Source of the DNA: Carposina sasakii
Taxonomy: Eukaryota > Arthropoda > Insecta > Lepidoptera > Carposinidae
DNA: 64,000 nt
Assembly (NCBI GenBank): GCA_014607495.2
Contig: CP053161.1
Coordinates: 11,603,115 to 11,667,114, forward strand
Direction: 5' to 3'
The position numbers were made by a program, and so were the translations under genes. Shown here one piece after another: positions 46,768 through 56,596 of the stretch. A model generated the notes under the pieces. The model saw only the letters and a list, made by a program, of their open reading frames with translations. It searched no databases and had not been told where the DNA came from. How positions within the stretch are numbered: the first letter of the stretch is position 1; each line of letters starts with the position of its first letter.

Positions 46768-46975
46768 CACACGGCAGTGCCCCCAAAATGAGGTAATCCG
46801 AACTTCAGGTTCATGAAGGAAATATTAGAACCACATTTAGCAAAGCGGGGTCAGATGTAAATGATCGCTGAGAGTTTCTACTAGCTTATCGCCTGTTGGA
46901 GCGCACCTAAGTTTCTTAGTCGACGGAAGAAGATGCAGCTGATGTATTCTAATGAAGTCCCGCATCAGCAAGAGA
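46768..46975 (-). repeat. Family D copy, nearly full length
   Basis: 'cacggcagtgcccccaaaat', 'acatttagcaaagcggggtc', 'gaagatgcagctgatgtatt' and 'gaagtcccgcatcagcaaga' appear in the minus-strand order. Confidence 0.7.
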
Positions 46976-47373
46976 TTTGAAAATGTAAAAGAAAAACACT
47001 ATTACAAAAAATTACACAGCAAAAAATCCGGCAACGAAACTAAACAGGGTAAATGCGAAAGTTCCCGCTTTCCGGGTAACCCTTAAAAATTCTATTAATA
47101 CACTAAAAACCGCAAACTTTACTCGGCTACGTATTCGCGTTGAATTTGCCGTAAGTCCGGTCAAAGAGTTCAAAGGAAAACTGTAAATATTGCCAACGTG
47201 TACCCCGGGGGAATTTTTCACTAAAATTACCGAAAAGAGTTTTTACTTTGGTTTCGGGTTTCTAAAGGGAAATGTAAATATTTTTATTGCGTTTTAGTTA
47301 GCGAGGCTTCGACTGTCACATCCACGTTATGTTGGCAAGGTTTTATTTATATTTATTTAAATTATTAATAAAG
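46976..47373. other. No gene seen
   Basis: No recognised element. Confidence 0.4.
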
Positions 47374-47502
47374 AAATGGAAAAAAATCCTCGAACCCACG
47401 ACCTCTGCATTCCGTGCCAATGCTCTTACCACTGAGCTACCGGGTCAATTACTCGGATGTACAGACAGCGATCCGTTACATTTTTATTATATGTATAGAT
47501 AG
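47374..47502 (-). repeat. SINE family K copy joined to an F-like edge
   Basis: Minus strand: 'acccggtagctcagtggtaa' (A-box-like), 'gggttcga' (B box), then a T-rich tail. At 47469-47500 'cgatccgttacatttttatt' is the complement of the family F start at about 42375-42405. Confidence 0.6.
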
Positions 47503-49817
47503 ATGTAGGTAGGTATATATGTTATTTGTTCGAAAGCCATTGTTACCCAAATCTAAATATCAAGGTTCTAAAGTTAAACCATTAAGGAAATTATCAATTA
47601 CACTTCATTTTGTTACATAACATGGTTGAGATGGTTGATCATTGAACTCTGACTTGTTACCTAAAGTTAAATTGACAAAATATTAAAACCAATACAACTT
47701 TAGTTTCAATTACTTCCACCCCAAAAATCATTTATAATTACCGAAAATTTTCCACCAAATCAATCCGTTACATCATAAACTGTAGTCCAATTAAATTCGA
47801 TAACTCACTTCTAAGGCCTATTTAATGTGGCTATTGGGGTCGATTCTTGAATTCGTCGACAAATCTTGCCTATACAAAGGTATGAAAAACCAAATGTGCG
47901 AATTATCTATACATATAGTATAGCATAGCGGAAGTATAGTATCTAAAATATACATTAATTATGTACTCCGCATTTTTTATAACGCTGGTAAGTACACTTA
48001 GTAGTAAATTTTCTGTGATGGTACTCGATTGAGATTTGCTTGTTATCTTTGACATAAGAGCTACATTTCAATGGTTGAGTGTGATTGTAGTTTGCTCTAT
48101 AATATTACAGTTAGTTCTCGAAAATTAAACTTAACCACTCGACATTGCCAGTTGTAGTAGAGTCCAGTTCCAGTACTACGCTAAAGTACTCCGTTTATAT
48201 CAGCAGTGCAAATGTCCGCCTTTTTCAAAAATTTGTACAGACTAGTAAGTCAATTTTAGACATATGTCGAGTGACGCAAGCATCAAGCCCCAGGCCAACG
48301 GTTGTCAACAATTTATTTTAATGACACGACAATGGTGTCAGCAGTGTTTGGCATGGAAAAAGTTTGCCGTCGTCGGCTTCCGAGGGGTAATTTTTCACGT
48401 GGCGGCCGCGATAACGCTCGGTCAGGTGTTACAATGATTTGTGGCCTGCTACCAAAGGTTGGCAAACACTGGACGAAATTATGGTGAAACACTGACCTCT
48501 GTTAAAAATTACAGTTTCAAAAAATTATTTAAATGTAATTTAAGAAAGGTGGTATCGATGTTTCTGTTAAAAAATATTTAAGATCTCAGTAATACAACGC
48601 TTACACCGATTTTTAACAAATACAAAGAGTTTATGAAGTGTATATAACTGTAATAATAACTTCGGCACATGACAAAATTTTTCTTCAGAAACAATAATTA
48701 TAACCTACCTCTAGTAGTGTCTATCTATAACCTATAATATAATTATAACATACTTTATAAAACTAAGCCAAACGTGATGTGAGATCTCCCTTGAGGAACA
48801 TTTAAAAATTAAGTTCGATCATTTTTGGTCAGTAAAATTTAATCTTAATTAGAATGATGCCAACGTACTTGTACTAATATAGGTCAGTGCGGTCAAAGGA
48901 CGGAACTCTCCAACTTTTTATACTGGAATCACCTATTAATTCTCCTTTGTTTATCAGTGTTTTATATTGTGTTGTTGTTGTTTTACTGCAAACCTTTTCT
49001 ATCCAACTTTGCAGATTTTCGTTATGTTTTTAATATTATCACAATAAAAGAAATTGCTACAAATATGAGTCGTTTACATGATGCAGGTACAATGGAAAGT
49101 TGTTATAGTCATAGTCATGCGACCACAAATTTTAACCTTCACAGTATTAAAAGTAAACTTTCGCTTCAACGTTAGGCAGTCAACCAATATTGCCGTTTAT
49201 CACATCACATCATCGCCCGTCATTGCGATTGGTTGAATGCTTAATGATTATGCGAACGAGTGCTAACTTAAAAATGTTATAATGTGCGAATATCTAAATT
49301 GATTTCTTTATAGAATTAGAAATGCAAATTCACACTCATTTGCCACCCACCAATGTCGTTTCTTTCCGACATCCGATAGTACCGATAAAAATTGTTAAAA
49401 CATAGAAGAATTTTAATGTAATTTTTTTGTCGTGGTCCAATTTAAATTTTAAATAAATTTGCGATAATTTTTTTCAAGATTTTCATTTTTAGGCATCTCC
49501 TCTATACGACGACTCCATAGTCATTTCAAAGCTCCCATGTCGTGCTCAATGAAGCGCATGAAAATTACTTCATGGCCTCAGTTGAAAACTTTCAACTTTT
49601 ATAACGATCGTAAAAACAATTGTTGAACAAACAAACAAACAGTGCTTGGAAATAAAAGGTAAATAGAGTCGTTTTCTTACTATAAGGTTATCGCTGTTAA
49701 TTGGGGGAGGGAATTGTGATTAATGCCATCAGATATGGGGGGTATTAGGCACGATAAAAAATGTCAAGGGTGACTTGAAGTTTAAGTGAACCGGCCTAAT
49801 TCGGTGATTATATAAAA
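47503..49817. other. 2.3-kb stretch, no gene seen
   Basis: Largest repeat-poor interval in the window. The 61-codon plus-strand frame at 48302-48487 is GC-richer than its surroundings and basic, but has no recognised motif and no splice evidence. Confidence 0.4.
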
Positions 49818-49940
49818 TGATCAGTGAAAAGTTGCTGGCTTATTGCCTAAGAGAATACCCAAGTTTCTTAGTCAACTCTTACGACATGCACGGAAGGATA
49901 TGCAGCTGATGTAATCGATGTATTTAAGTGAAGTACCTAA
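49818..49940 (-). repeat. Family D 5' part
   Basis: 'gatcagtgaaaagttgctgg', 'gtcaactcttacgacatgca' and 'gatatgcagctgatg' are D in minus orientation. Confidence 0.65.
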
Positions 49941-50734
49941 TGTGAATGTGACAGTCGAACCCCGTCAAACTAAAACGTAATCTTATAATAATCTAGCGAT
50001 CATTCCGGTTGGAAATAATATAGGTGGTAATTAGATGTAAACGTATTGAATAGAGAATCTGTATGTTAAGATGTATTTACCAAAATCGTGACTACTCGTA
50101 AGTGAATTAGATCTTGAGTATAGGTAAGGTACCGATACAAAACTTCATCGAGAATTATCCTGAAGTGTTCACGTAAAAGCGAAACATATAAAATTGGATA
50201 CACTCTCTCGCATTACCTATGTAGGTAGGCGTATCAGCAGAGATGGGTATTACCTATTCGTATTCTTTATTGGGCATAAAAAAAATACATTTTAACAGTT
50301 CTCTGACAATTTTTCTAGCAAACCACTTAAAATTGTGTGAAAATTTCCACTGAATTAATTCGAACTGAACCCTGAAAACTCTATTACAGTAGCTCAAACA
50401 TTTCAAAGCAACATTAACCTAATTCGTTTTAATTGACCAAACTAATCATTTTTAAGCACTTTAAATATAGTTACTAGTGTAATTTATGAAGTTTTCACTT
50501 ACAGGGTGATGAAGGGCAAAACCCTGACATTTTTAATGTCAACATTTTACCATGCTCACACCTTCTGAAGTGGTATTTGATTTAGGGGTTGATTTTATGT
50601 GGAAAACGTGAAAGGGGAAATAGTCAGTCTACAAGCATGGACTTGGTGAGAGTGAGATATCTCACATTTATTTATTTAACAAAGCTATTTGATACTAGAC
50701 AAAGTATCAGTAGTTTATGTAATATGAGAATACG
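49941..50734. other. No gene; possible decayed MITE edges
   Basis: 'cacttacagggtgatgaagg' at about 50497 could be another CAGGGTG terminus. 'cttggtgagagtgagatatc' at 50643 resembles the inner TIR of family J. Both are only fragments. Confidence 0.35.
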
Positions 50735-50911
50735 AAACTCAAAATATGAGACTCGAAACAGTCATAAGTTGATTAATATTTCACCATACTACTCGTATTA
50801 GGGTAAATGGGCATGTTATTTTAAGTCTCAAATTTTCTGGTTAGGCTCTTTATTAGTGGCCTATTTTCATAGCATTTTGCTTAAAATACCCGTTCTCTTA
50901 CACCCTATATA
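50735..50911. mobile_element. Family B element, degraded
   Basis: 'aaaatatgagactcgaaaca', 'taagtctcaaattttctgg' and the terminus 'tcttacaccctatata' keep the palindromic order with many changes. Confidence 0.55.
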
Positions 50912-51152
50912 AATATTACTTTACATACAAAATAACTTATTGATACATATAAAAAACTAATAAAAACATGTAGCAAATGACTCCAACTAAAATAAAGTTC
51001 TGTTGCCTAATTGTGGTCACTTTAAATAGTTTCTTGAAGCAGACTGTTAGAACTTAATAACTGATTCAATGAGGTTTCGTCTAGACAACGTAATTAGTTT
51101 CGAAAATTTGGCAAATTTTCTCAGAGGAATAGAAAATATATACATACATAGA

Positions 51153-51525
51153 CCTGTGCTGATGCGGGAGTTTACTAGAACTAATAGCGGAGCCATACAT
51201 GAGCCAGATGTAAAGGTATAGTGACGAGTTGTTGACTTATCACCCCTGGGTTCCTCGCTGAACCGACTCTTACGAATACATTATAAGAGATGCATCTGCA
51301 TCCTAATGAAGCCTCGTATCAGTACAGGAATAAATACCTCTCAGAATTTACCTTTCCGTGCATGCCGGATGAGTCGACTAAGGAAGGGCATTCTCTCAGG
51401 CGATAAATTAGCAACATATCACTGATCATTTATATATTTTTCCGCTATTCTTAATGCGCCTGTGGGATTTCCTTTAGGCTCCTGCAGTTCTGGAACAAGA
51501 CCATGTGTATATGTATCTATGTGTA
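51153..51525 (+). repeat. Family D interrupted by an inverted family D fragment
   Basis: Plus D starts at 51153 ('cctgtgctgatgcgggagtt') and resumes near 51332 ('tttccgtgcatgccggatga') to 51525. Between them, 51188-51331 is a minus D piece ('gagccagatgtaaaggtata' to 'gaagcctcgtatcagtacag'). Confidence 0.6.
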
Positions 51526-51870
51526 TGAACTTTCCCTAGGGAATATAAAATACCGTTTAAGAAAAAAAGCTAGCAAGGAATATTGTTTCCATAGATGAAA
51601 ATAAGTACTTACCGAACGTTTGTATAAGCGGTAGCATACCTCGCTGTTTTGTCACGAAATGCAAATAACGCGGTGCATTCATCATACGATTTTAAATACC
51701 GGGTAACAGACGCTTTATTACTAGTTTTGAAATAAGTTTTACTTACAACATCTATTTATTTGCCTAGAAATCTACCGACTCTACCTACTTCAAACTTATT
51801 TCTGATTTTTTCTATAAAATATAAATTAAATGAAAAAAATTATAACATTTCAGTAGACTACAGCCTATAC
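51526..51870. other. No gene seen
   Basis: AT-rich, no recognised repeat. Confidence 0.4.
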
Positions 51871-51958
51871 AAGGGTAATTTTAGTCCCTGAAAAATATTT
51901 ATTCCGGAAAAAAATCCACATTTTTTTTTACAATCTACTCGGACGTCCACTAGTCAGA
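51871..51958 (+). repeat. Family F edge
   Basis: 'cagcctatacaagggtaatt', 'tattccggaaaaaaatcc' and 'ctcggacgtccactagt' are the decayed right end of F. Confidence 0.5.
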
Positions 51959-52197
51959 ACATAAAGCCTATAATTGACAGTCGCGGTTATGAAGTTCCAT
52001 GCATCAGCTACCCAACCAATATCCGTAAGATGAATAGCCAGCTTTACAACAGTCCCATGCAATGCGCGGTAACAACCTGAGCGACGATATGCAAAGTGGA
52101 CGCCGATAGCCGTCACGTGGTCACTAGCATGCCAGGAATATACCGGGGACCTAATGTTAAGGCGATGTTGTTTATTACATAGATATAACATTATACA

Positions 52198-52465
52198 CTA
52201 TACAGGTGTAACAGAAAGGGTATGTTAAGCGAAAAGCTATGTAAATAGCCCACTATAGAGAACCTATTTCCAAAATTTGAGACTCGAAATCACATATTTA
52301 TTTTTCAAGATTGTTTAGACATTCCTGAGTTGTTTAGGAATTCTTCATACTATCCGGAAAAATAAACATGTGATTTCGAGTCTGAAATTTTGTGGGTAGG
52401 TTCTTTTTAGCGGGCAATTTACGTAGCTCTTCGCTTAACATACCCCTTTTGTTACACCCTGTATA
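52198..52465. mobile_element. Family B element, full-length palindrome
   Basis: 'ctatacaggtgtaacagaaa' at the left against 'ttttgttacaccctgtata' at the right, the same size and structure as 31411-31678. Confidence 0.75.
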
Positions 52466-52611
52466 AGGTCTATTTAAAATTTGTGATTATCTTTTGACAC
52501 GAAACTAGGTAGGTAAAAAGAAACAACTTTCACTATGGGACCAACTCCGAAAAATTGCAGTAATTATTCGAGATTGTATGGAACAGCTGATTTTTTTCAA
52601 TGTAAATCTAG
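52466..52611 (-). mobile_element. Family N MITE, truncated copy
   Basis: 'aaggtctatttaaaatttgt' and 'actatgggaccaactccgaa' are the inverted counterpart of 52940-53101. The inner end is lost next to the family A fragment. Confidence 0.6.
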
Positions 52612-52621
52612 TCTATTCTAT

Positions 52622-52925
52622 TCTGGGAAGTGTCTAATTTTCAAAATATTAGGGTCCAAAGTTGAGTAAATAGACTGCGTTTTTCTGCATAAATGCACAT
52701 TGACGCGTGTAGCAAGATTTTTTCACGAGAAATAATTAATATCTGTCTATGAAAAAACTAGCATAAACACTGTCCACTATAAATTTCGTCCGATCAAATA
52801 ATTAAAAATATTTTTTCAAATAAAATTACATCATTTCCCAGCATTTTTTTTGGCATAAACTTACTTTATTTGACGTATAGAGTGCGTACCCTTCGTTAAG
52901 GTTGGCAACGAAAAAACACCTGTAT
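52622..52925 (-). mobile_element. Family A, end-truncated
   Basis: It lacks the first 80 or so bp of a minus copy and starts at 'tctgggaagtgtctaatttt'. It ends 'cgaaaaaacacctgtat' at the normal terminus. Confidence 0.65.
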
Positions 52926-52939
52926 ATACACTATATGAG

Positions 52940-53101
52940 GTCTATTTAATTAGTAATTTACAATCTTGAATAATTACTGCACTGAAATGTATGGAACAGC
53001 AGATTTTTTTTTTTCAATATTTCGGAGTTGGTCCCATAGTGAAAGTTGTTTCTTTTTACCTACCTAGTGTCAAAAGATAATCACTAATTTTGGATAGACC
53101 T
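52940..53101 (+). mobile_element. Family N MITE, complete copy, 162 bp
   Basis: 'aggtctatttaattagtaat' at the left pairs with 'attactaatttt..'-type sequence at the right, which ends 'ttttggatagacct'. Its inner part matches 52466-52611 in inverted orientation ('ggagttggtcccatagtgaa'). Confidence 0.6.
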
Positions 53102-53102
53102 T

Positions 53103-53618
53103 ATATACAGGATGTTTGTGACAGCCAGGCAAATAGTGATACCATGACTTCAGACCATGATTCTGAGACGGAAAAACTGAAAATTTCCGCCGAAAAATTC
53201 TATAATTTTCCGATTTTTTTTCATATTTTCAGGAAAAAATAGTTTAGTTCGTTTAATTAGACTAGAATATGAATATGACGAATATAATGAATTAGACTTA
53301 GATAATGACTGAAAATAAAATTTTAATCATAATGTGATTTAAAAAAAAAAGTTGCCCTCAATAAAGTTCAAATCACTGATCAACCCTAATGGAGAGTCAC
53401 AAGTGATCCAAAAAACAGCAATATGGCACACAATAACCAATAAGCTCATTTAATTAGGTCACAGGATCGCCTGATAAGATTGGCACGGTGAGTAAAGATT
53501 ACTGATAATCAAATCAAATGTACATTTCCTGCAAGTAATAACACTGTCGTATAACTCAGCACAATGGGACTTATTCAGCATTTCAGTATTTGCCTGGCTG
53601 TCACCTACACCCTGTATA
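53103..53618 (+). mobile_element. Family G MITE, long copy
   Basis: Termini 'tatacaggatgtttgtgaca' and 'gcctggctgtcacctacacc' 'ctgtata'. Compared with 7805-8209 it has about 110 extra bp around 53250-53370, including an A run at 53340-53350. Confidence 0.7.
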
Positions 53619-53619
53619 C

Positions 53620-53779
53620 AATTACATTTCGTACGTTTCATTCTTTGATATATTTTTAACACATGTAGTACTTTTATTGTACTGGCAACTTCGCACAATT
53701 TCAGAGTGGGTAATTCGAAAACAGAACTACCCTACAACCTACGACACTTCCTAGTCTACCGATAATTTCCTTCATTTCT
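53620..53779 (+). repeat. DIRS left inverted terminal repeat
   Basis: The outer 11 bp ('aattacatttc') is left-specific. 53631-53779 ('gtacgtttcattctttgata' to 'gataatttccttcatttct') is the inverse of 58334-58482 with very few differences. In this class the left repeat usually also carries the promoter; no specific promoter motif was identified. Confidence 0.9.
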
Positions 53780-53873
53780 TTTTTTGTGCGCGGCAACGAG
53801 CACACGTTTTCAATTCTAGTATTATAGTTTAGTTTATTCTATTTTTCAAATTTATTATCAGAGTATTAAGAAC

Positions 53874-54021
53874 ATGCCTAAACGCAAAGCTTCTAGTGAA
53901 ATTAACTATTACTTAAATAAAATTAAGAAATTAAAAGAAAGCCAAAACAAGAAGCGAACTAGAGTGATTCTTTATTCGTCATCGTCAGATTCTGAGGAAA
54001 ATGAAGGTAAGAAAATATAAT
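53874..54021 (+). CDS. gag: DIRS gag, first exon-like frame
   Basis: The ATG at 53874 opens a frame for a lysine-rich segment ('MPKRKASSEINYYLNKIKKL' at the start) followed by a serine/acidic patch ('YSSSSDSEENEG'), which closes at a stop at 54019-54021. A consensus donor, GAAG|GTAAGA, lies at 54006/54007, and splicing to 54624 would keep the frame. The basic start resembles a nuclear localisation signal. It lies just inside the left terminal repeat, where DIRS gag normally begins. Exon status is inferred from splice signals and frame only. Confidence 0.6.
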
Positions 54022-54623
54022 GATCTCTTATTAAATATTCTTGTACACGAGTCAAAATATTCTAAGACAAGTTCTGTATAATTTTTTTGTGAACTAAAAT
54101 AAGCATCTTTAAGTTAACCTGGAGGATATCACAATGAGGGTATCACGAAGGTTTAACATGATGCATAAAAATTAACCGGGAGGTTGACTGCGGGTCAACA
54201 CGACGGTATTCAGAATAAGCATCTTTAAGTTAACCTGGAGGATATCACAATGAGGGTATCACGAAGGTTTAACATGATGCATATAATTAACCGGGAGGTT
54301 GACTGCGGGTCAACACGACGGTATTCAGAATAAGCATCTTTAAGTTAACCTGGAGGATATCACAATGAGGGTATCACGAAGGTTTAACATGATGCATAAA
54401 ATTAACCGGGAGGTTGACTGCGGGTCAACACGACGGTATTCAGAATAAGCATCTTTAAGTTAACCTGGAGGATATCACAATGAGGGTATCACGAAGGTTT
54501 AACATGATGCAAAAAATTAACCGGGAGGTTGACTGCGGGTCAACACGACGGTATTCAGAATATAGTGTGTATAGTCAGATATTCAATGATATATAAAATA
54601 AAATTCACATATAATTGTTCTAG
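54007..54623 (+). other. Predicted gag intron, 617 bp
   Basis: Donor GTAAGA at 54007; acceptor 'ataattgttctag' ending at 54623. Removal joins the codon begun at 54006 (G) with 'AC' at 54624-54625 in frame. Most of the intron is a tandem array. Confidence 0.55.
54098..54560 (+). repeat. Tandem array, four units of about 115 bp
   Basis: Units start with 'aataagcatctttaagttaa' at 54098, 54214, 54329 and 54444 and are nearly identical; differences are mainly in the A run after 'gatgcat' ('gatgcaaaaa' in the last unit). 'ttaacctggagg' and 'ttaaccgggagg' recur in each. High homogeneity points to recent expansion or ongoing homogenisation. Confidence 0.95.
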
Positions 54624-55467
54624 ACGGAACCGCACAAGATGATGTAATTCAATACACCTCAGCAACAGAGTCCCAAGAGAAACTGGAAAATACTCCGGTA
54701 GAAGTTAATATAACCCCGGAAGCTCAAAACGAGACACCTGACCTCGACTCGAGCTTTTATTAGCGTTGGATGATACAACGGACGAGCAACCGATGTTTGG
54801 TGAAAAAATTCACCACACTCTGGCACAACGCTGGTTGCCTATATTAGCGAAGGGACTAAATAAAGACCCAAAGGAAAAATTGCTTAAAAAATACCAGGTA
54901 CCTGAAAATTGTCAATTACTAAAAGCACCGACATTAAACGCCGAAATAAAAGCTGCTGTATCTGATATCACTAAAAATCGCGATAAAAATATTCAGTTAA
55001 AGCAAGACCAATTAGGGCTTGGAATAACAGCAATTAATAAAGCCATTACATTACTCCTCCTTGGAGATGACAAGATAAAAGCAATAGAGGTACTGTCGGA
55101 TAGCTGCAGGATCTTGACTGACGTACTTTACATAGAAACAGAGCTCAGAACAAAACTTATAACACCTTGCCTCGATAAATCCTTTACGCCATTAATCAAA
55201 GATCATGAACGAGACAGCACGCTCTTTGGTGATAAACTATCGGAGACCATAAAAGCCTCAAAGGCTATTTCCAGACAAGGTCTACAAATTAAGAAACCGA
55301 CACATAAGACAGCACCTGCACATACAAATGGCCCATCCACTTCAAGATCTCGCCTTCCGGGAAACGAGATTCGCCCCCTTCGTTACACATCAGGGAACAG
55401 GGGGGGGCGCGGAGGCTTTCCACGAACAACGACATCATACAGACAGCCACATCGACGACGACACTGA
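54624..55467 (+). pseudogene. gag: DIRS gag, main part, with frame break
   Basis: From the acceptor at 54624 one frame runs to TAG at 54761-54763. The conserved body continues in the next frame, which enters upstream near 54742 (after TGA at 54739) and runs to 55467. A TTG at 54766 is only an ORF-finder start. The body shows 'FGEKIHHTLAQRWLPILAKG', 'LLKKYQVPENCQLLKAP' and an RG/RGG-rich C-terminus ('GNRGGRGGFPR'), a pattern I associate with DIRS Gag: nucleic-acid binding without a CCHC knuckle. A one-base indel near 54745-54762 therefore splits the gene. Its 3' end overlaps the next reading frame by about 140 bp, a common DIRS arrangement. Confidence 0.75.
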
Positions 55468-56596
55468 CACGATCTCGTGCCTACTCGAACCAGAGCAGTC
55501 AGCAGCGAGCCTACACGCGACATTAGATAAACAGGTACATGCGGGTCGCCTGCAATATTTTTATGATAACTGGATGAAAATCACTAATAATAAATTAGTT
55601 CTTTCCTGGATAAAAAATGGCTACAAAATACCTTTTTCGAAAAAAGTTTACCAAAATAGTGTACCCTATAGTAATAATTTTACCACAGCAGAAATGCGTG
55701 ATATGTCTAAGGCAATTAACAATTTATTACACTTAGGCGCAATACACAAGTGTGAGCCACAGACAGATCAATTTATCTCTAAAATATTTTTAGCTCCTAA
55801 AGCCAACGGCGGCAAAAGATTTATATATGTTATATACCTAGACGATCTTTTATGCATCGGCCACACACATTCTGAATGTTTATATAATGTAACGGAAACA
55901 GTGGCACTACTTGAAAGCTTAGGATTTGTTATAAATTATGAAAAAAGTTCGTTACGACCTTTACAACAGACAAAGTTTCTGGGCTTTATTTATAACACTC
56001 TTGACATGACATTATCATTACCTATGGATAAAAGATTATATATACTAAAAATAGTTAAGAAATTTCAATCCTTACCATTATGCACTATAAAAGATCTTGC
56101 TTGTCTCATTGGTACCCTTACTGCAGCATGCCCAGCAGTTAAATACGGCTGGGTTTACACTAAACGTGTCGAGCAAATTAAATACTTAGCATTACAAATA
56201 TATAAAACATACGAAGCTAAATTTCGTCCTTCATCTATAATATTGCCTGACCTAGAATGGTGGTCAAAAAATATTTTATCGACATCAACCCCATTAAAAT
56301 CGAGTAGTTTTGAACTAGAGATCTTTACAGATGCATCCAGGTCTGGCTGGGGTGCATTTTGTAAAAATCAAAGAATAAATGGGAAATGGAAAGCTAGTGA
56401 AATAAATTTTCATATTAATTTTCTAGAGTTGCTTGCAGTATTTTTTGGACTCAAATGCTTTGCACGTAATATCCGAAACTGTTCTATTTTATTACGTATT
56501 GACAACACTACGGCGTTGAGTTACGTTAATCGCATGGGTGGCATAAAGTATCCTCATCTAAATTATTTAGCGCGAGAAATTTGGCAATGGTGCTAG
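55328..56596 (+). pseudogene. DIRS reverse transcriptase/RNase H, internal RT deletion
   Basis: Residue numbers count from the ATG at 55328. Residues 150-165 ('ISKIFLAPKANGGKRF') are the start of the RT fingers. The next residues are already 'IYVIYLDDLLCIG' (166-178), containing the catalytic YLDD at 170-173. The fingers-palm block in between, with the first catalytic Asp, is missing without loss of frame. The thumb/connection follows, then RNase H with D334 ('FTDAS'), E367 ('NFLELLA') and D392 ('RIDNTTA'). The frame ends at TAG 56594-56596, after 'REIWQWC'. Without the palm core it cannot be an active RT. The true start may lie further upstream, in the overlap with gag. Confidence 0.85.

Noticed and set aside
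54098..54560. CRISPR-like array
   Set aside because: Units are contiguous 115-bp tandem repeats without unique spacers, in a eukaryotic retrotransposon.
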